DNA of 64,000 bases from Streptomyces hygroscopicus (lineage in GTDB: Bacteria > Actinomycetota > Actinomycetes > Streptomycetales > Streptomycetaceae), in NCBI GenBank assembly GCA_002021875.1, contig CP018627.1:2914001-2978000 (forward strand). Reading direction: 5' to 3'. The notes under the pieces are model-generated. The model did no database searches. It saw only the letters and a list, made by a program, of their open reading frames with translations, and had not been told where the DNA came from. The translations under genes were made by a program, and so were the position numbers. Below are positions 6,934-14,161 of this stretch, piece after piece. Within the stretch, counting starts at the first letter, position 1, and each line of letters begins with the position of its first letter.

Positions 6934-8756
6934 GTGGGGGCACCCCCGTTGTACGAGCGGGGCGCGCCGCCGGGGGTCACCGGCGGGAGGCTGGAGCTGA
7001 TGGCGGTGACGTCCGCGCCGAACCGGTGCAGCCGCATCCCGACGCGGAGCTGCTCGGCGCGGATGCGGTCGATGCAGGAGCGGAAACGGGCCTCGATCTG
7101 CTCCAGCTGGCGGCGGCGCTTGACCGGGTCCAGGCGGTCGGTCAGGACGTCGTCGAGGTTCTCCATGAAGAACTCGTGGTTCTGCCGCCCCATGTCCTGG
7201 CGGGTCTCGTGCAGGAAGTCCTTGAACCGCTCCAGGACCTCCATCGCCCCCGGAAGGGCGTGAAAGCGGCGGTAGAGCCGGGAGACGAAGGTCTGCACGA
7301 CGACGTTGAACGTCTCGAACTCGAACACCGCCGACTGGTCGGTGATGACGCCGCGCTTGTGGTAGTCCTCGTCGTTGTAGAGCGAGGCGAAGTGGACGGC
7401 GAGCCGCTCGACGCGCTCATCGCTGTGGCGGTAGTCGTAGGGATCGAGATTGTCCTCGTAGCGGTCGCCGAGCAGGCCGTCGTCCGCCAGCTTGCGGGCG
7501 ATGGACGTGCCCGGGTAGACCTCCAGCCGCTCGGTGAGACGGCGCAGGTTGTGCCCGGCGTGCTCGCGCAGGAAGTCGGCGTTCTGGGTCAGGGTCTCCA
7601 CCGTGGCGTAGGGGTGGAACGGAATGAACCCCATGGCCAGATAGATGCCGTGCTCGCGCAGCAGCCGGATGATGCTGATGTTGTCCTCGACGGTGGCGCG
7701 CTTCTCCCATAGCAGCAGCTCTTCGGGGACGCCGGATTCGATGCCGACGTTGACCTTCTCCAGGCCGCTGCGGACGAGCAGGTCGAGCAGGTCGTGGTCC
7801 TCGGCGGAGTCGGACCAGTTCTCGGCGCGCATGCAGACGTTGTAGTAGATGTCGAGACCGCGGTCGAGGATGCCCTCGGCGATGGCGCGGACACGTTTTT
7901 TGCCGACCCGGCCGCCGTCGGGGTCCTCGAAGGTGGAGTCGATGAAGTCGAAGGTGCGGAACCGGTGGTCGCGGACGAGCTGCTCCACCTCGTCCAGTAC
8001 GTAGTCGGGGCCGACCCCGCGCCACGCCTTGCCCGCCTGGACGCGGTTGCCGAGGTTGGGGGCCGAGCAGAAGGTGCAGCGGGCGACGCAGCCGCGGCTG
8101 GTGCTGACCCGGACGTATTCGAGCTTGTTGCCGTGGGCGATGAGCTGATCGCGGACCGGGTACGGCAGCACCTCCAGGTTGTGGACGAGCGGGCGGGCCG
8201 GGTTCTGCCGGTATCCGCCGTCGGCGTCGCGGTATCCGATGCCGGGGCAGCCGGCGATGTCCTCGCCGAGGGCGAGCCGCTGGGCGAGGTCCAGGATGAT
8301 GGGCTCGCCCTCGCCGACCGCGACGATGTCGGCGTGCGGGTTGACCCGCAGCACATCGGTGCCGGTGAACGTCCCGGCGGGGCCGCCGCAGGCGATGACC
8401 ACCTCGGGCATCTCCTTGCGCAGGGCCGCGCAGAACTCCACGCAGCTCGGCACGTTCAGGCTCATCAGCGTGAAGCACACCAGGCCGGGGGCGTAGGCCG
8501 CGATGGCGTCCACGACCTCCTGGTGGCGGCCGTGCTCGGCCTCGCGGATCTCGCAGGAGAAGCCCGCCGCGCGCAGCGTCGCGGCCATATAGGCGACGCC
8601 GAGGTGCTCGGGGGACATCACCAGGTCGCCGTCGAGCAGGATCACGAAGCTGACCCGGAACGCGGCCGGGTCGGTGATCCTCGCGTCGAGCGCTATCTCG
8701 AAGTGTCCCGGCTTCTCCCGGGGTGCGAGCCCGAGCTCTTTCCCAGACGTCACCAT
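6927..8756 (-). CDS. B12-binding domain radical SAM enzyme (class B-like)
   Basis: A 609-residue protein. Residues 40-165 form a cobalamin-binding Rossmann domain (LGVAYMAATLRAAGF, LVCFTLMSLNVPS, VVIACGGPAGTF, IVAVGEGE) without the DxHxxG base-off His, as usual in this class. The radical SAM core carries CVARCTFC (Cys223, 227, 230) for the [4Fe-4S] cluster; GIESG and later barrel strands follow. The C-terminal 170 residues are helical and unassigned. Such enzymes methylate unreactive carbon or phosphorus, or rearrange carbon skeletons, using SAM and cobalamin. The start ATG 8756 has GAGGAGG upstream and overlaps the AP1 stop by 7 bases. The MtrA-like protein follows directly, hinting at shared corrinoid methyl chemistry. 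Confidence 0.9.
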   Translation of the reverse strand: MVTSGKELGLAPREKPGHFEIALDARITDPAAFRVSFVILLDGDLVMSPEHLGVAYMAATLRAAGFSCEIREAEHGRHQEVVDAIAAYAPGLVCFTLMSLNVPSCVEFCAALRKEMPEVVIACGGPAGTFTGTDVLRVNPHADIVAVGEGEPIILDLAQRLALGEDIAGCPGIGYRDADGGYRQNPARPLVHNLEVLPYPVRDQLIAHGNKLEYVRVSTSRGCVARCTFCSAPNLGNRVQAGKAWRGVGPDYVLDEVEQLVRDHRFRTFDFIDSTFEDPDGGRVGKKRVRAIAEGILDRGLDIYYNVCMRAENWSDSAEDHDLLDLLVRSGLEKVNVGIESGVPEELLLWEKRATVEDNISIIRLLREHGIYLAMGFIPFHPYATVETLTQNADFLREHAGHNLRRLTERLEVYPGTSIARKLADDGLLGDRYEDNLDPYDYRHSDERVERLAVHFASLYNDEDYHKRGVITDQSAVFEFETFNVVVQTFVSRLYRRFHALPGAMEVLERFKDFLHETRQDMGRQNHEFFMENLDDVLTDRLDPVKRRRQLEQIEARFRSCIDRIRAEQLRVGMRLHRFGADVTAISSSLPPVTPGGAPRSYNGGAPTW

Positions 8757-10093
8757 CGGATGTCCTCCTCGTTCCCAGGCCGCATGACCCGCACGTCGGT
8801 GCCCTCGGTTCCGGGTGGCGGGTCGATGCCCAGGGAGGCCAGGACGGTCGGCGCCACGTCTCGCATGTGCAGGGGGTCGGTGCCCTGGTCGCCCCGGCAC
8901 CAGAAGGTGGCGTCCGGGCGGGTGTGGGTGCCGGTCAGCGGGGCGTCCCCGGTGATCTGGTCGGTGGCCCACGCGCCCCGGATCTGTACGCCGGGGGCGG
9001 GCATCACGACCAGGTCGGGGGCGTCGTCCGCGTACGGCCCGGCGTAGGTCTTCGGCCCGGAGAGCACCTCGGAGACGACGGGGGTGCCGGGGCCGCCCTC
9101 GGCGATCCGGCCGTCCTCGGTGAGCCGCAGGGCGAGCAGCCGCGCGGTGAGTTCGCCGGGGTCGGTGTGGGGTCCGCCGCGGGGGAAGCGGTCGGCGGTG
9201 TTGAGGTAGATACGGCCGGGGTCGAGCGCGAACGCCCGGGTGCGCTCGTCGATCTCCTCCAGGGTCCCGGCGCCGGGCGGCAGCGCGAGATACCCGGCCC
9301 GCCGCAGCCAGGCGTTCAGATAGAACTGCGTATGCGCCGGGCCGAAGCCGTGGTCGCTGGCGAGGAACAGCGCGCCGTCCCCGGCGCGGTCGGCCAGCTC
9401 CGCCACGGCCTCGTCGACCCTTCGGTAGAAGTCGAGGACGCGCCCGTGGAGCCGGGCGGCGGGGTCGGTGAGCGAACTCCACAGGAAGTGGTGGACGCGG
9501 TCGGTTTCGGTGATGACGCACACCGCCAGGTCCCAGCCGCCGGACAGGACGTGGGCGAAGGCGGCGCGGCGGGCGGCGAGGGCGGCCTCCGCCCGGTCCA
9601 GGAACCCGTCCGGGTCGGCGGCCACCTCGCCGACCTCGACATCGAGCTGGTAGCCCAGGGCGCGCAGCGGCCCGCGCAGCTCGGGCGGGTACACGGCCCG
9701 GTCGAAGTCGGGGGCCACGAAGCCGGACACCAGCGTGCCGCGCAGCGGCGGCGCGGGGTAGGTGCTCGGCACGTTCATGATCACGCTGCGGCCGCCGTCG
9801 CGGTCGACCGCCTCCCACAGCGGCGGGGCCTTCAGGTCGCCGTAGCCCGGGAAGTACGTGCGGTAGGTGCCGGGCCGCAGGTCCACGAAGCCGTAGATGC
9901 CGTGGGTGCCCGGGTCGGTCCCGGTCAGGAAGCTGGCCCAGGACGTGGAGCTGATCTCCGGGACGGGCGCGCTCATCGCGCGCAGGCTCCCCTGCGGAAG
10001 CAGGCCCGCGGTCTTCGGCATGACGCCCTGGTCGGCCAGGTCGCGCAGCAGCCAGTACGGGACGCCGTCCAGCCCGATCACCATCGCGCTCAT
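8750..10093 (-). CDS. Alkaline-phosphatase-superfamily hydrolase (type I phosphodiesterase-like), AP1
   Basis: A 447-residue protein of the nucleotide pyrophosphatase/phosphodiesterase branch of the alkaline phosphatase superfamily. Two-metal site residues are in place: Asp9 (GLDGV), nucleophile-region Ser48 in EISSTSWASFLTG, Asp199 and His203 (ETDRVHHF), Asp248-His249 (ASDHGFGP), and a late His in GTHTRPD. HGIYGFVD follows the nucleophile as in family members. It probably hydrolyses or transfers a phosphate, phosphodiester or sulfate ester in the cytoplasm; there is no signal peptide. ATG 10093 overlaps the CysN-like stop (ATGA). It is one of three paralogues in this operon and, by its intact site, should be active. 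Confidence 0.85.
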   Translation of the reverse strand: MSAMVIGLDGVPYWLLRDLADQGVMPKTAGLLPQGSLRAMSAPVPEISSTSWASFLTGTDPGTHGIYGFVDLRPGTYRTYFPGYGDLKAPPLWEAVDRDGGRSVIMNVPSTYPAPPLRGTLVSGFVAPDFDRAVYPPELRGPLRALGYQLDVEVGEVAADPDGFLDRAEAALAARRAAFAHVLSGGWDLAVCVITETDRVHHFLWSSLTDPAARLHGRVLDFYRRVDEAVAELADRAGDGALFLASDHGFGPAHTQFYLNAWLRRAGYLALPPGAGTLEEIDERTRAFALDPGRIYLNTADRFPRGGPHTDPGELTARLLALRLTEDGRIAEGGPGTPVVSEVLSGPKTYAGPYADDAPDLVVMPAPGVQIRGAWATDQITGDAPLTGTHTRPDATFWCRGDQGTDPLHMRDVAPTVLASLGIDPPPGTEGTDVRVMRPGNEEDIRW

Positions 10094-11355
10094 CGCCGGT
10101 CCTCCCCCGCGATCTCGTCCACGATGCCCAGGCCGAGGATGCGGACGGAGCCGTCGGTGAGCATGAAGCGGCCCAGCGGCGCGCACACCCGTACGTCGTC
10201 GCCGTCGGCGGGCCGGTCGAGCAGCACGGTCAGCTCGGCGACCTCGCTGAACCGCACCGGGCCCCGGTCGGTCGCGGCCGGGGCGCGCCGGGCGCTGTCC
10301 CAGTGGCGCTCCACCCGGGCGATGCGGCCGGTCAGGTCGGCGCCGGCCCGGCGCAGTGTGCACCGGGCGCCCTCGGCGAACCCGTCCTCGGCGGTGCACA
10401 GCACGCGGACCCGCCACCGGTCGCCGCGCAGCGGCCGCCGGTCGGGGGGCGCGAGCAGGGTGCCCGGCGCGCAGGGCGGCCCGGAAAGCACCAGCCCGAT
10501 GTTGTCGCCCGTGGCGGCCGACTCCTGGGGCGGCTCCCCGAAGCGCTCGATGCGCAGGGCGGTGCGGGCGTCCTCGCCGGGTGCGACGAGGCGGTCCCCG
10601 GTGCGCAGTTCACCGCTGAGCACGCGGGCCAGCACCCGGCCTTCGACGACGTCCTGGGCCTCGACCCGCAGCGGCGCGCCGCCATCGCCCCAGGGGGTCA
10701 GGTCGGCGAGCGTGTCGAGCAGGGGACGGCCCGCGTACCAGGGCAGCCGGGTGCCGGGGGCGGTGACGTTGTCGCCGGTCATCGCGCTGACCGGGACGGC
10801 GGCCACCAGCGTCAGGCCGATCTCGTCGGCGAGCGCGGCCACCTGCCGGGCGGCGGTGTGGAACTCCGCTTCCGCCCAGTCGGCGAGATCCATCTTGGTG
10901 ATGGCGCAGACGACGGCGGTGACGCCCATCATCGCCAGGACCCGCATATGCCGCCGGGTCTGCTCGGCGGCGCGCTCGCGGCAGTCCACCACGATCACGG
11001 CGGCCTCCGCACGGGACGCCCCGGTCGCCATGTTGACGAGCAGTTCGGCGTGGCCGGGCACGTCGATCAGCACGTACCGGCGGCTTCCGGTCTCCAGGAC
11101 GGCGCTGGCGGTGTCGAGGGTGAACAGGTCGGCGCGCTCCTCGGTCAGCCCGTCGAGCAGGAACGCCAGCCCGCCGTCCGCGACGGGCACCTCCAGCCGG
11201 TCGGTCGTGACGCTGCCGGTGTCCAGCAGGAGCCGGCCGAGCAGGGTGGACTTGCCGTGGTCCACCTCCCCCACGAACGCCACGCGCAAGGTGTCGGCGT
11301 CACGGGCGGTGGCTGCGGGGGTCGGTCCCCCCTCGGGCAGTACGGGTGTCGTCAC
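10090..11355 (-). CDS. cysN: CysN-like GTPase, sulfate adenylyltransferase subunit 1 homologue
   Basis: A 421-residue translation-factor-type GTPase homologous to CysN, the regulatory subunit that couples GTP hydrolysis to formation of adenosine 5'-phosphosulfate. G1 is GEVDHGKS (29-36), followed by LLGRLLLDTGSV; G3 is DVPGHAE with NMATGAS, both CysN-like. Two deviations stand out: the switch I GIT triad reads LFT in ERADLFTLD, and G4 is TKMD instead of NKMD. Two beta-barrel domains follow. There is no fused APS-kinase (CysC) domain, and none is encoded elsewhere in the window. The start is GTG 11355, 10 bases after the CysD-like stop. The pair is cluster-borne, so it probably serves the pathway rather than primary sulfur assimilation. 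Confidence 0.85.
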   Translation of the reverse strand: MTTPVLPEGGPTPAATARDADTLRVAFVGEVDHGKSTLLGRLLLDTGSVTTDRLEVPVADGGLAFLLDGLTEERADLFTLDTASAVLETGSRRYVLIDVPGHAELLVNMATGASRAEAAVIVVDCRERAAEQTRRHMRVLAMMGVTAVVCAITKMDLADWAEAEFHTAARQVAALADEIGLTLVAAVPVSAMTGDNVTAPGTRLPWYAGRPLLDTLADLTPWGDGGAPLRVEAQDVVEGRVLARVLSGELRTGDRLVAPGEDARTALRIERFGEPPQESAATGDNIGLVLSGPPCAPGTLLAPPDRRPLRGDRWRVRVLCTAEDGFAEGARCTLRRAGADLTGRIARVERHWDSARRAPAATDRGPVRFSEVAELTVLLDRPADGDDVRVCAPLGRFMLTDGSVRILGLGIVDEIAGEDRR

Positions 11356-11365
11356 TGATGCCGCC

Positions 11366-12172
11366 TCACATGTATCCGAGGGCGCGGAGCTTCTCCATCG
11401 CCGCCGCGTCTTCCTTGTCCTGCGCCCGGCCCGCGCGCTCGCCTTCGCGGGAGCGGCGGACCTCGATGACCACGTCGGTGACCGTCCCGGCGTCGCTGCG
11501 CACCGGCGAGCAGCAGCACTCGCAGCCGATCGACCGGTAGCGGTTCCCGTCGTTCGCGAAGTACAGATCGGGGACGGGGATGCCCTCCTGTCGCACGTAC
11601 TCCCAGATGTCGATCTCCCGCCAGGAGAGCATCGGGTGGACGCGCATATGTCCGCCCTCGTCCACCGCGGCCTGCCGCAGGTCCCAGAATTCGGCCGGCT
11701 GGTTGCGGTAGTCCCAGCCGAAGGACCGGTCCCGCGGGCTGAAGACCCGCTCCTTGGCGCGCACCCCGTGCTCGTCACCGCGGATGCCGAGCAGCACCGC
11801 GTCGTGTCCGCCGGCCTCCAGGGCCTCTTGGAGGGCGTTGGTCTTCAGGGCCGTGCAGCATTCGAGCTTGGTCGCGGCGGTCGGGCCCATCCCCGCGGCC
11901 AGCGCCTTCTCGTTCCGGTGCACCCGCAGGTCCAGGCCCCACTCCCGGGACCAGCGGTCGCGGAACTCGTACATCTGCCGGAACTTGTAGGAGGTGTCGA
12001 TGTGGATGACGGGGAAGGGCACGTCCCCGAAGAACGCCTTGCGGACCAGCCACAGGAGCGTGGTCGAGTCCTTGCCCATCGACCACAGCAGGGCCGGGTT
12101 GGTGAACCTGCCGCGCACCTCGCGCAGCACCTGCACCGTGTCGTTCTCAAGGTCGCGCAGCGCCGAGGGCAC
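11366..12172 (-). CDS. cysD: CysD-like sulfate adenylyltransferase subunit 2
   Basis: A 268-residue ATP-pyrophosphatase-fold protein matching CysD. Family blocks are LRDLENDTVQVLREV, the PP-loop SMGKDST (31-37), FPVIHIDTSYKFRQMYEFRD, GIRGDEHGVRAKERVFSPRD, RVHPMLSWREIDIWEYV, and the end AQDKEDAAAMEKLRALGYM. CysD adenylylates sulfate using ATP while CysN hydrolyses GTP. A Cys-rich GCECCCSPV replaces the usual GCxPCTGPV block. GTG 12172 is chosen because it restores the normal CysD N-terminus and has AAAGGGG upstream, although it overlaps the previous gene by 26 bases. It is slightly shorter than typical CysD (about 300). It probably supplies activated sulfate, or an adenylylated analogue, to the pathway. 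Confidence 0.88.
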   Translation of the reverse strand: MPSALRDLENDTVQVLREVRGRFTNPALLWSMGKDSTTLLWLVRKAFFGDVPFPVIHIDTSYKFRQMYEFRDRWSREWGLDLRVHRNEKALAAGMGPTAATKLECCTALKTNALQEALEAGGHDAVLLGIRGDEHGVRAKERVFSPRDRSFGWDYRNQPAEFWDLRQAAVDEGGHMRVHPMLSWREIDIWEYVRQEGIPVPDLYFANDGNRYRSIGCECCCSPVRSDAGTVTDVVIEVRRSREGERAGRAQDKEDAAAMEKLRALGYM

Positions 12173-12788
12173 TCACGTCACCCCTTTCGGAAAGAACCCC
12201 CACCACGAGGGGATGACAGCCCCGGAACCGTCCGGGGAACCGGCCGTTCGGCTTGGTCAGGCCGATGGACAGAAAGCAGGGCCCCGCCAGGTCGGGCAGC
12301 GGCCCCTCCAGCGGCGCCGGGAACGCGCGGACCAGCCGCGCGTCGCGCACGATCCAGTCGTGCTCGGCACCGGAGGCGTCGGTGAACTCCAGCCGCAGGA
12401 AGGACCGGCCGCCGGTGGAGCGCCGCCCGTAGATCCGGCGCACATCGGCGGGCACCAGACCGGCACTGCGCTCGCCCGCGAACGCCTTCTCCACGGTCAC
12501 GTCGGCGGTGTCCTTCAGCAGGCGCTCGCGCATCGCGGGGTCGAGGGCCGGGCCGGCGGGCCGGGGAGGCGCGACGACGGCACGGTCCTCGGGCCGGGCG
12601 TCCGGCTCGGTGCTCGGGCCGAGGCCGATCCGGACGGGTTGGAAGAACGCGTACGGCCCCTCAGGGCCCACCTGCTCGGCGGTGACGGGCTCGGGGCGGA
12701 TCCAGCGGCCGTCCAGGTCGAGGCCCGCGACGCACGCGCCGCCATCGGCGTCGAGCGTCACCGCCAGGGGCAGGAGGGTGCCGGTCAT
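12147..12788 (-). CDS. Small protein of uncertain family (possible dual-OB fold)
   Basis: A 213-residue protein that I cannot assign firmly. The start (PLAVTLDADGGACVAGLDLDGRWIRPEPVT), the following AFFQPVRIGL, the middle RSFLRLEFTD...EHDWIVRDARLV and the closing CFLSIGLTKP...CHPLVVGVL suggest all-beta modules with a repeated strand pattern. This recalls the 'dual OB-containing domain' proteins, in which GGRCVAGI and GGWIRPV motifs recur; this is a tentative match. No catalytic motif, signal or membrane segment is visible. ATG 12788 overlaps the stop of the AP2 gene by 4 bases and its 3' end overlaps cysD, so it is an integral member of operon A. Roles as a binding partner of CysD/CysN or of a nucleotide intermediate are possible. 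Confidence 0.6.
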   Translation of the reverse strand: MTGTLLPLAVTLDADGGACVAGLDLDGRWIRPEPVTAEQVGPEGPYAFFQPVRIGLGPSTEPDARPEDRAVVAPPRPAGPALDPAMRERLLKDTADVTVEKAFAGERSAGLVPADVRRIYGRRSTGGRSFLRLEFTDASGAEHDWIVRDARLVRAFPAPLEGPLPDLAGPCFLSIGLTKPNGRFPGRFRGCHPLVVGVLSERGDVSALGAARP

Positions 12789-14161
12789 GAGGCACCCGCC
12801 GGGGCCGGTCGGAGCGCGGGGGCGGTCAAGGCCGTGCCGGGCAGGTCGGGGGCGGGGTCCAGGCCGAGCATCGTCAGCAGCGTCGGCGCGACGTCCAGCG
12901 GCCGGGCCGGGCCGCCGCGCCCGGCGGTGAACGCCGCGCCCGCCCCGGCCCAGTAGGAGTCGCGCCGGTGCCAGCCGCTCTGCAGCATCCGGTTGGTGCG
13001 GCCGGACCAGAACGGGTCGCCCAGCGGCAGATACCGCCAGTCGGCCGGGTCGAGTACGAGGTCGGGGGCGGCGTCGGCGGCCGGTCCGGCGTGCAACTCC
13101 TCGCGCGGGATGGCGCGGGTGAGGAACCGGGTGCCGGTCGCCGGGTTGATGTGCTCCTCCAGGACGGCGGCGACATCGGCCAGCACCCGGGCGCGGTCCG
13201 CGGGGCGGACGGCGCCGTCCCGGTAGCGGCCCGCGAGGTTGAGGTTGACGCCCTGCGCGCCCTGCACCGCCTCGAACGCGGTCGTCCGCGACCAGTCGGG
13301 CGTGCCGTCCGGGCCGAGGGTGAGCAGCCCGGCCGCCGCCAGCACGTCGTTGACCGACCGGTAGGAGCGCAGGGGCCCGAATCCGATCTCGGAGAACGCC
13401 AGCAGGCTGGTGTGGTCGTCGAGCCGCTCCAGCAGCTCGCCCAGCACCCGGTCGGCGAGTTGGTAGGCGCGCAGCACCGCCTGGTCGGCCTCGGGGACCG
13501 GGCTGCCCGGCTCGGTCTCCTGCCAGTACACGTGCGAGAGCCGGTCGATGGCGGTGAGGTTGAGGACGGTCAGGTCGGGGCGGTCGCCGACCCGGCCGTC
13601 CAGCATCGCCAGGGCCGCGTCGGCGCGCTGCCGGTCGGCGTTCAGGACACCGGCGACGAACGGGTCCTTCGGGCCGCCGGTGAACCAGACGGTGACGTCG
13701 TGCACCGGCCGCACACCCTCGCGGGCCAGCAGCACCGGCAGATTCCGCGGATGGCAGGCCCGCACGGTGGCCCGCATCGGATAGCTGAGGCAGTACCCGT
13801 CGACCGGCTCCACCGGATGGGTGCCGAACACGTTCACCAGCGCGACCCGGCGGCCCGTCAGCTCCGGCCGCCGCCACAGGAACGGGCGGCGGGCGGCGGA
13901 TCCGTCGAGCACGACCGGCCGGTAGTCGGGCGCGTGTACGTCCCAGTAGGAGAAGCACCCGTGCTCGTCGGGCGCGAATCCGGTGAACGCGCTGAACAGC
14001 CCGGGCGCCTCGTAGGGGACGAAGTCCGAGCGCAGCGGCCCGCTCGCGCCGAGCGCGCGCAACCGGTGCAGATGCGGCAGCCGCTCCGGGCCCCACCGGT
14101 CGATCAGCTCCGGGCACGCCCCCTCGGTGATCAGGACGACGGCCCGTGCCCGGGCGCTCAT
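12785..14161 (-). CDS. AP-superfamily protein lacking catalytic residues (AP2, predicted pseudoenzyme)
   Basis: A 458-residue paralogue of AP1 and AP3 with the same architecture, but with key residues replaced. The first metal ligand Asp is Glu13 (LITEGA against GLDGV/GIDGG). The nucleophile position is Glu51 (PYEAPGLFSAFTG against Ser or Thr). The Asp-His pair of SDHGFGP is Glu258-Ile259 (FSEIGFGP). Asp206 and His210 (AIDRLSHVYW) and the C-terminal His of GWHRRDSYW remain. A two-metal hydrolase mechanism is therefore unlikely. It could be a structural partner, a ligand-binding protein or an enzyme of altered chemistry. ATG 14161 overlaps the KS gene stop (ATGA). The frame is intact, has normal codon use and shows no sign of decay. 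Confidence 0.82.
   Translation of the reverse strand: MSARARAVVLITEGACPELIDRWGPERLPHLHRLRALGASGPLRSDFVPYEAPGLFSAFTGFAPDEHGCFSYWDVHAPDYRPVVLDGSAARRPFLWRRPELTGRRVALVNVFGTHPVEPVDGYCLSYPMRATVRACHPRNLPVLLAREGVRPVHDVTVWFTGGPKDPFVAGVLNADRQRADAALAMLDGRVGDRPDLTVLNLTAIDRLSHVYWQETEPGSPVPEADQAVLRAYQLADRVLGELLERLDDHTSLLAFSEIGFGPLRSYRSVNDVLAAAGLLTLGPDGTPDWSRTTAFEAVQGAQGVNLNLAGRYRDGAVRPADRARVLADVAAVLEEHINPATGTRFLTRAIPREELHAGPAADAAPDLVLDPADWRYLPLGDPFWSGRTNRMLQSGWHRRDSYWAGAGAAFTAGRGGPARPLDVAPTLLTMLGLDPAPDLPGTALTAPALRPAPAGAS

Noticed and set aside
6927..9818. A 963-codon minus-strand frame that would fuse a long N-terminal region to the B12 radical SAM enzyme
   Set aside because: The first 350 codons are an out-of-frame reading of AP1 (Arg/Pro-rich). 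The real start is ATG 8756 with a GAGGAGG site.
8723..12385. A plus-strand open frame of 1220 codons antisense to AP1, CysN and CysD
   Set aside because: It is a shadow of high-GC coding DNA: its translation is Gly/Arg/Val/His-rich with no domain, while the minus strand carries three well-supported genes with start-stop overlaps.
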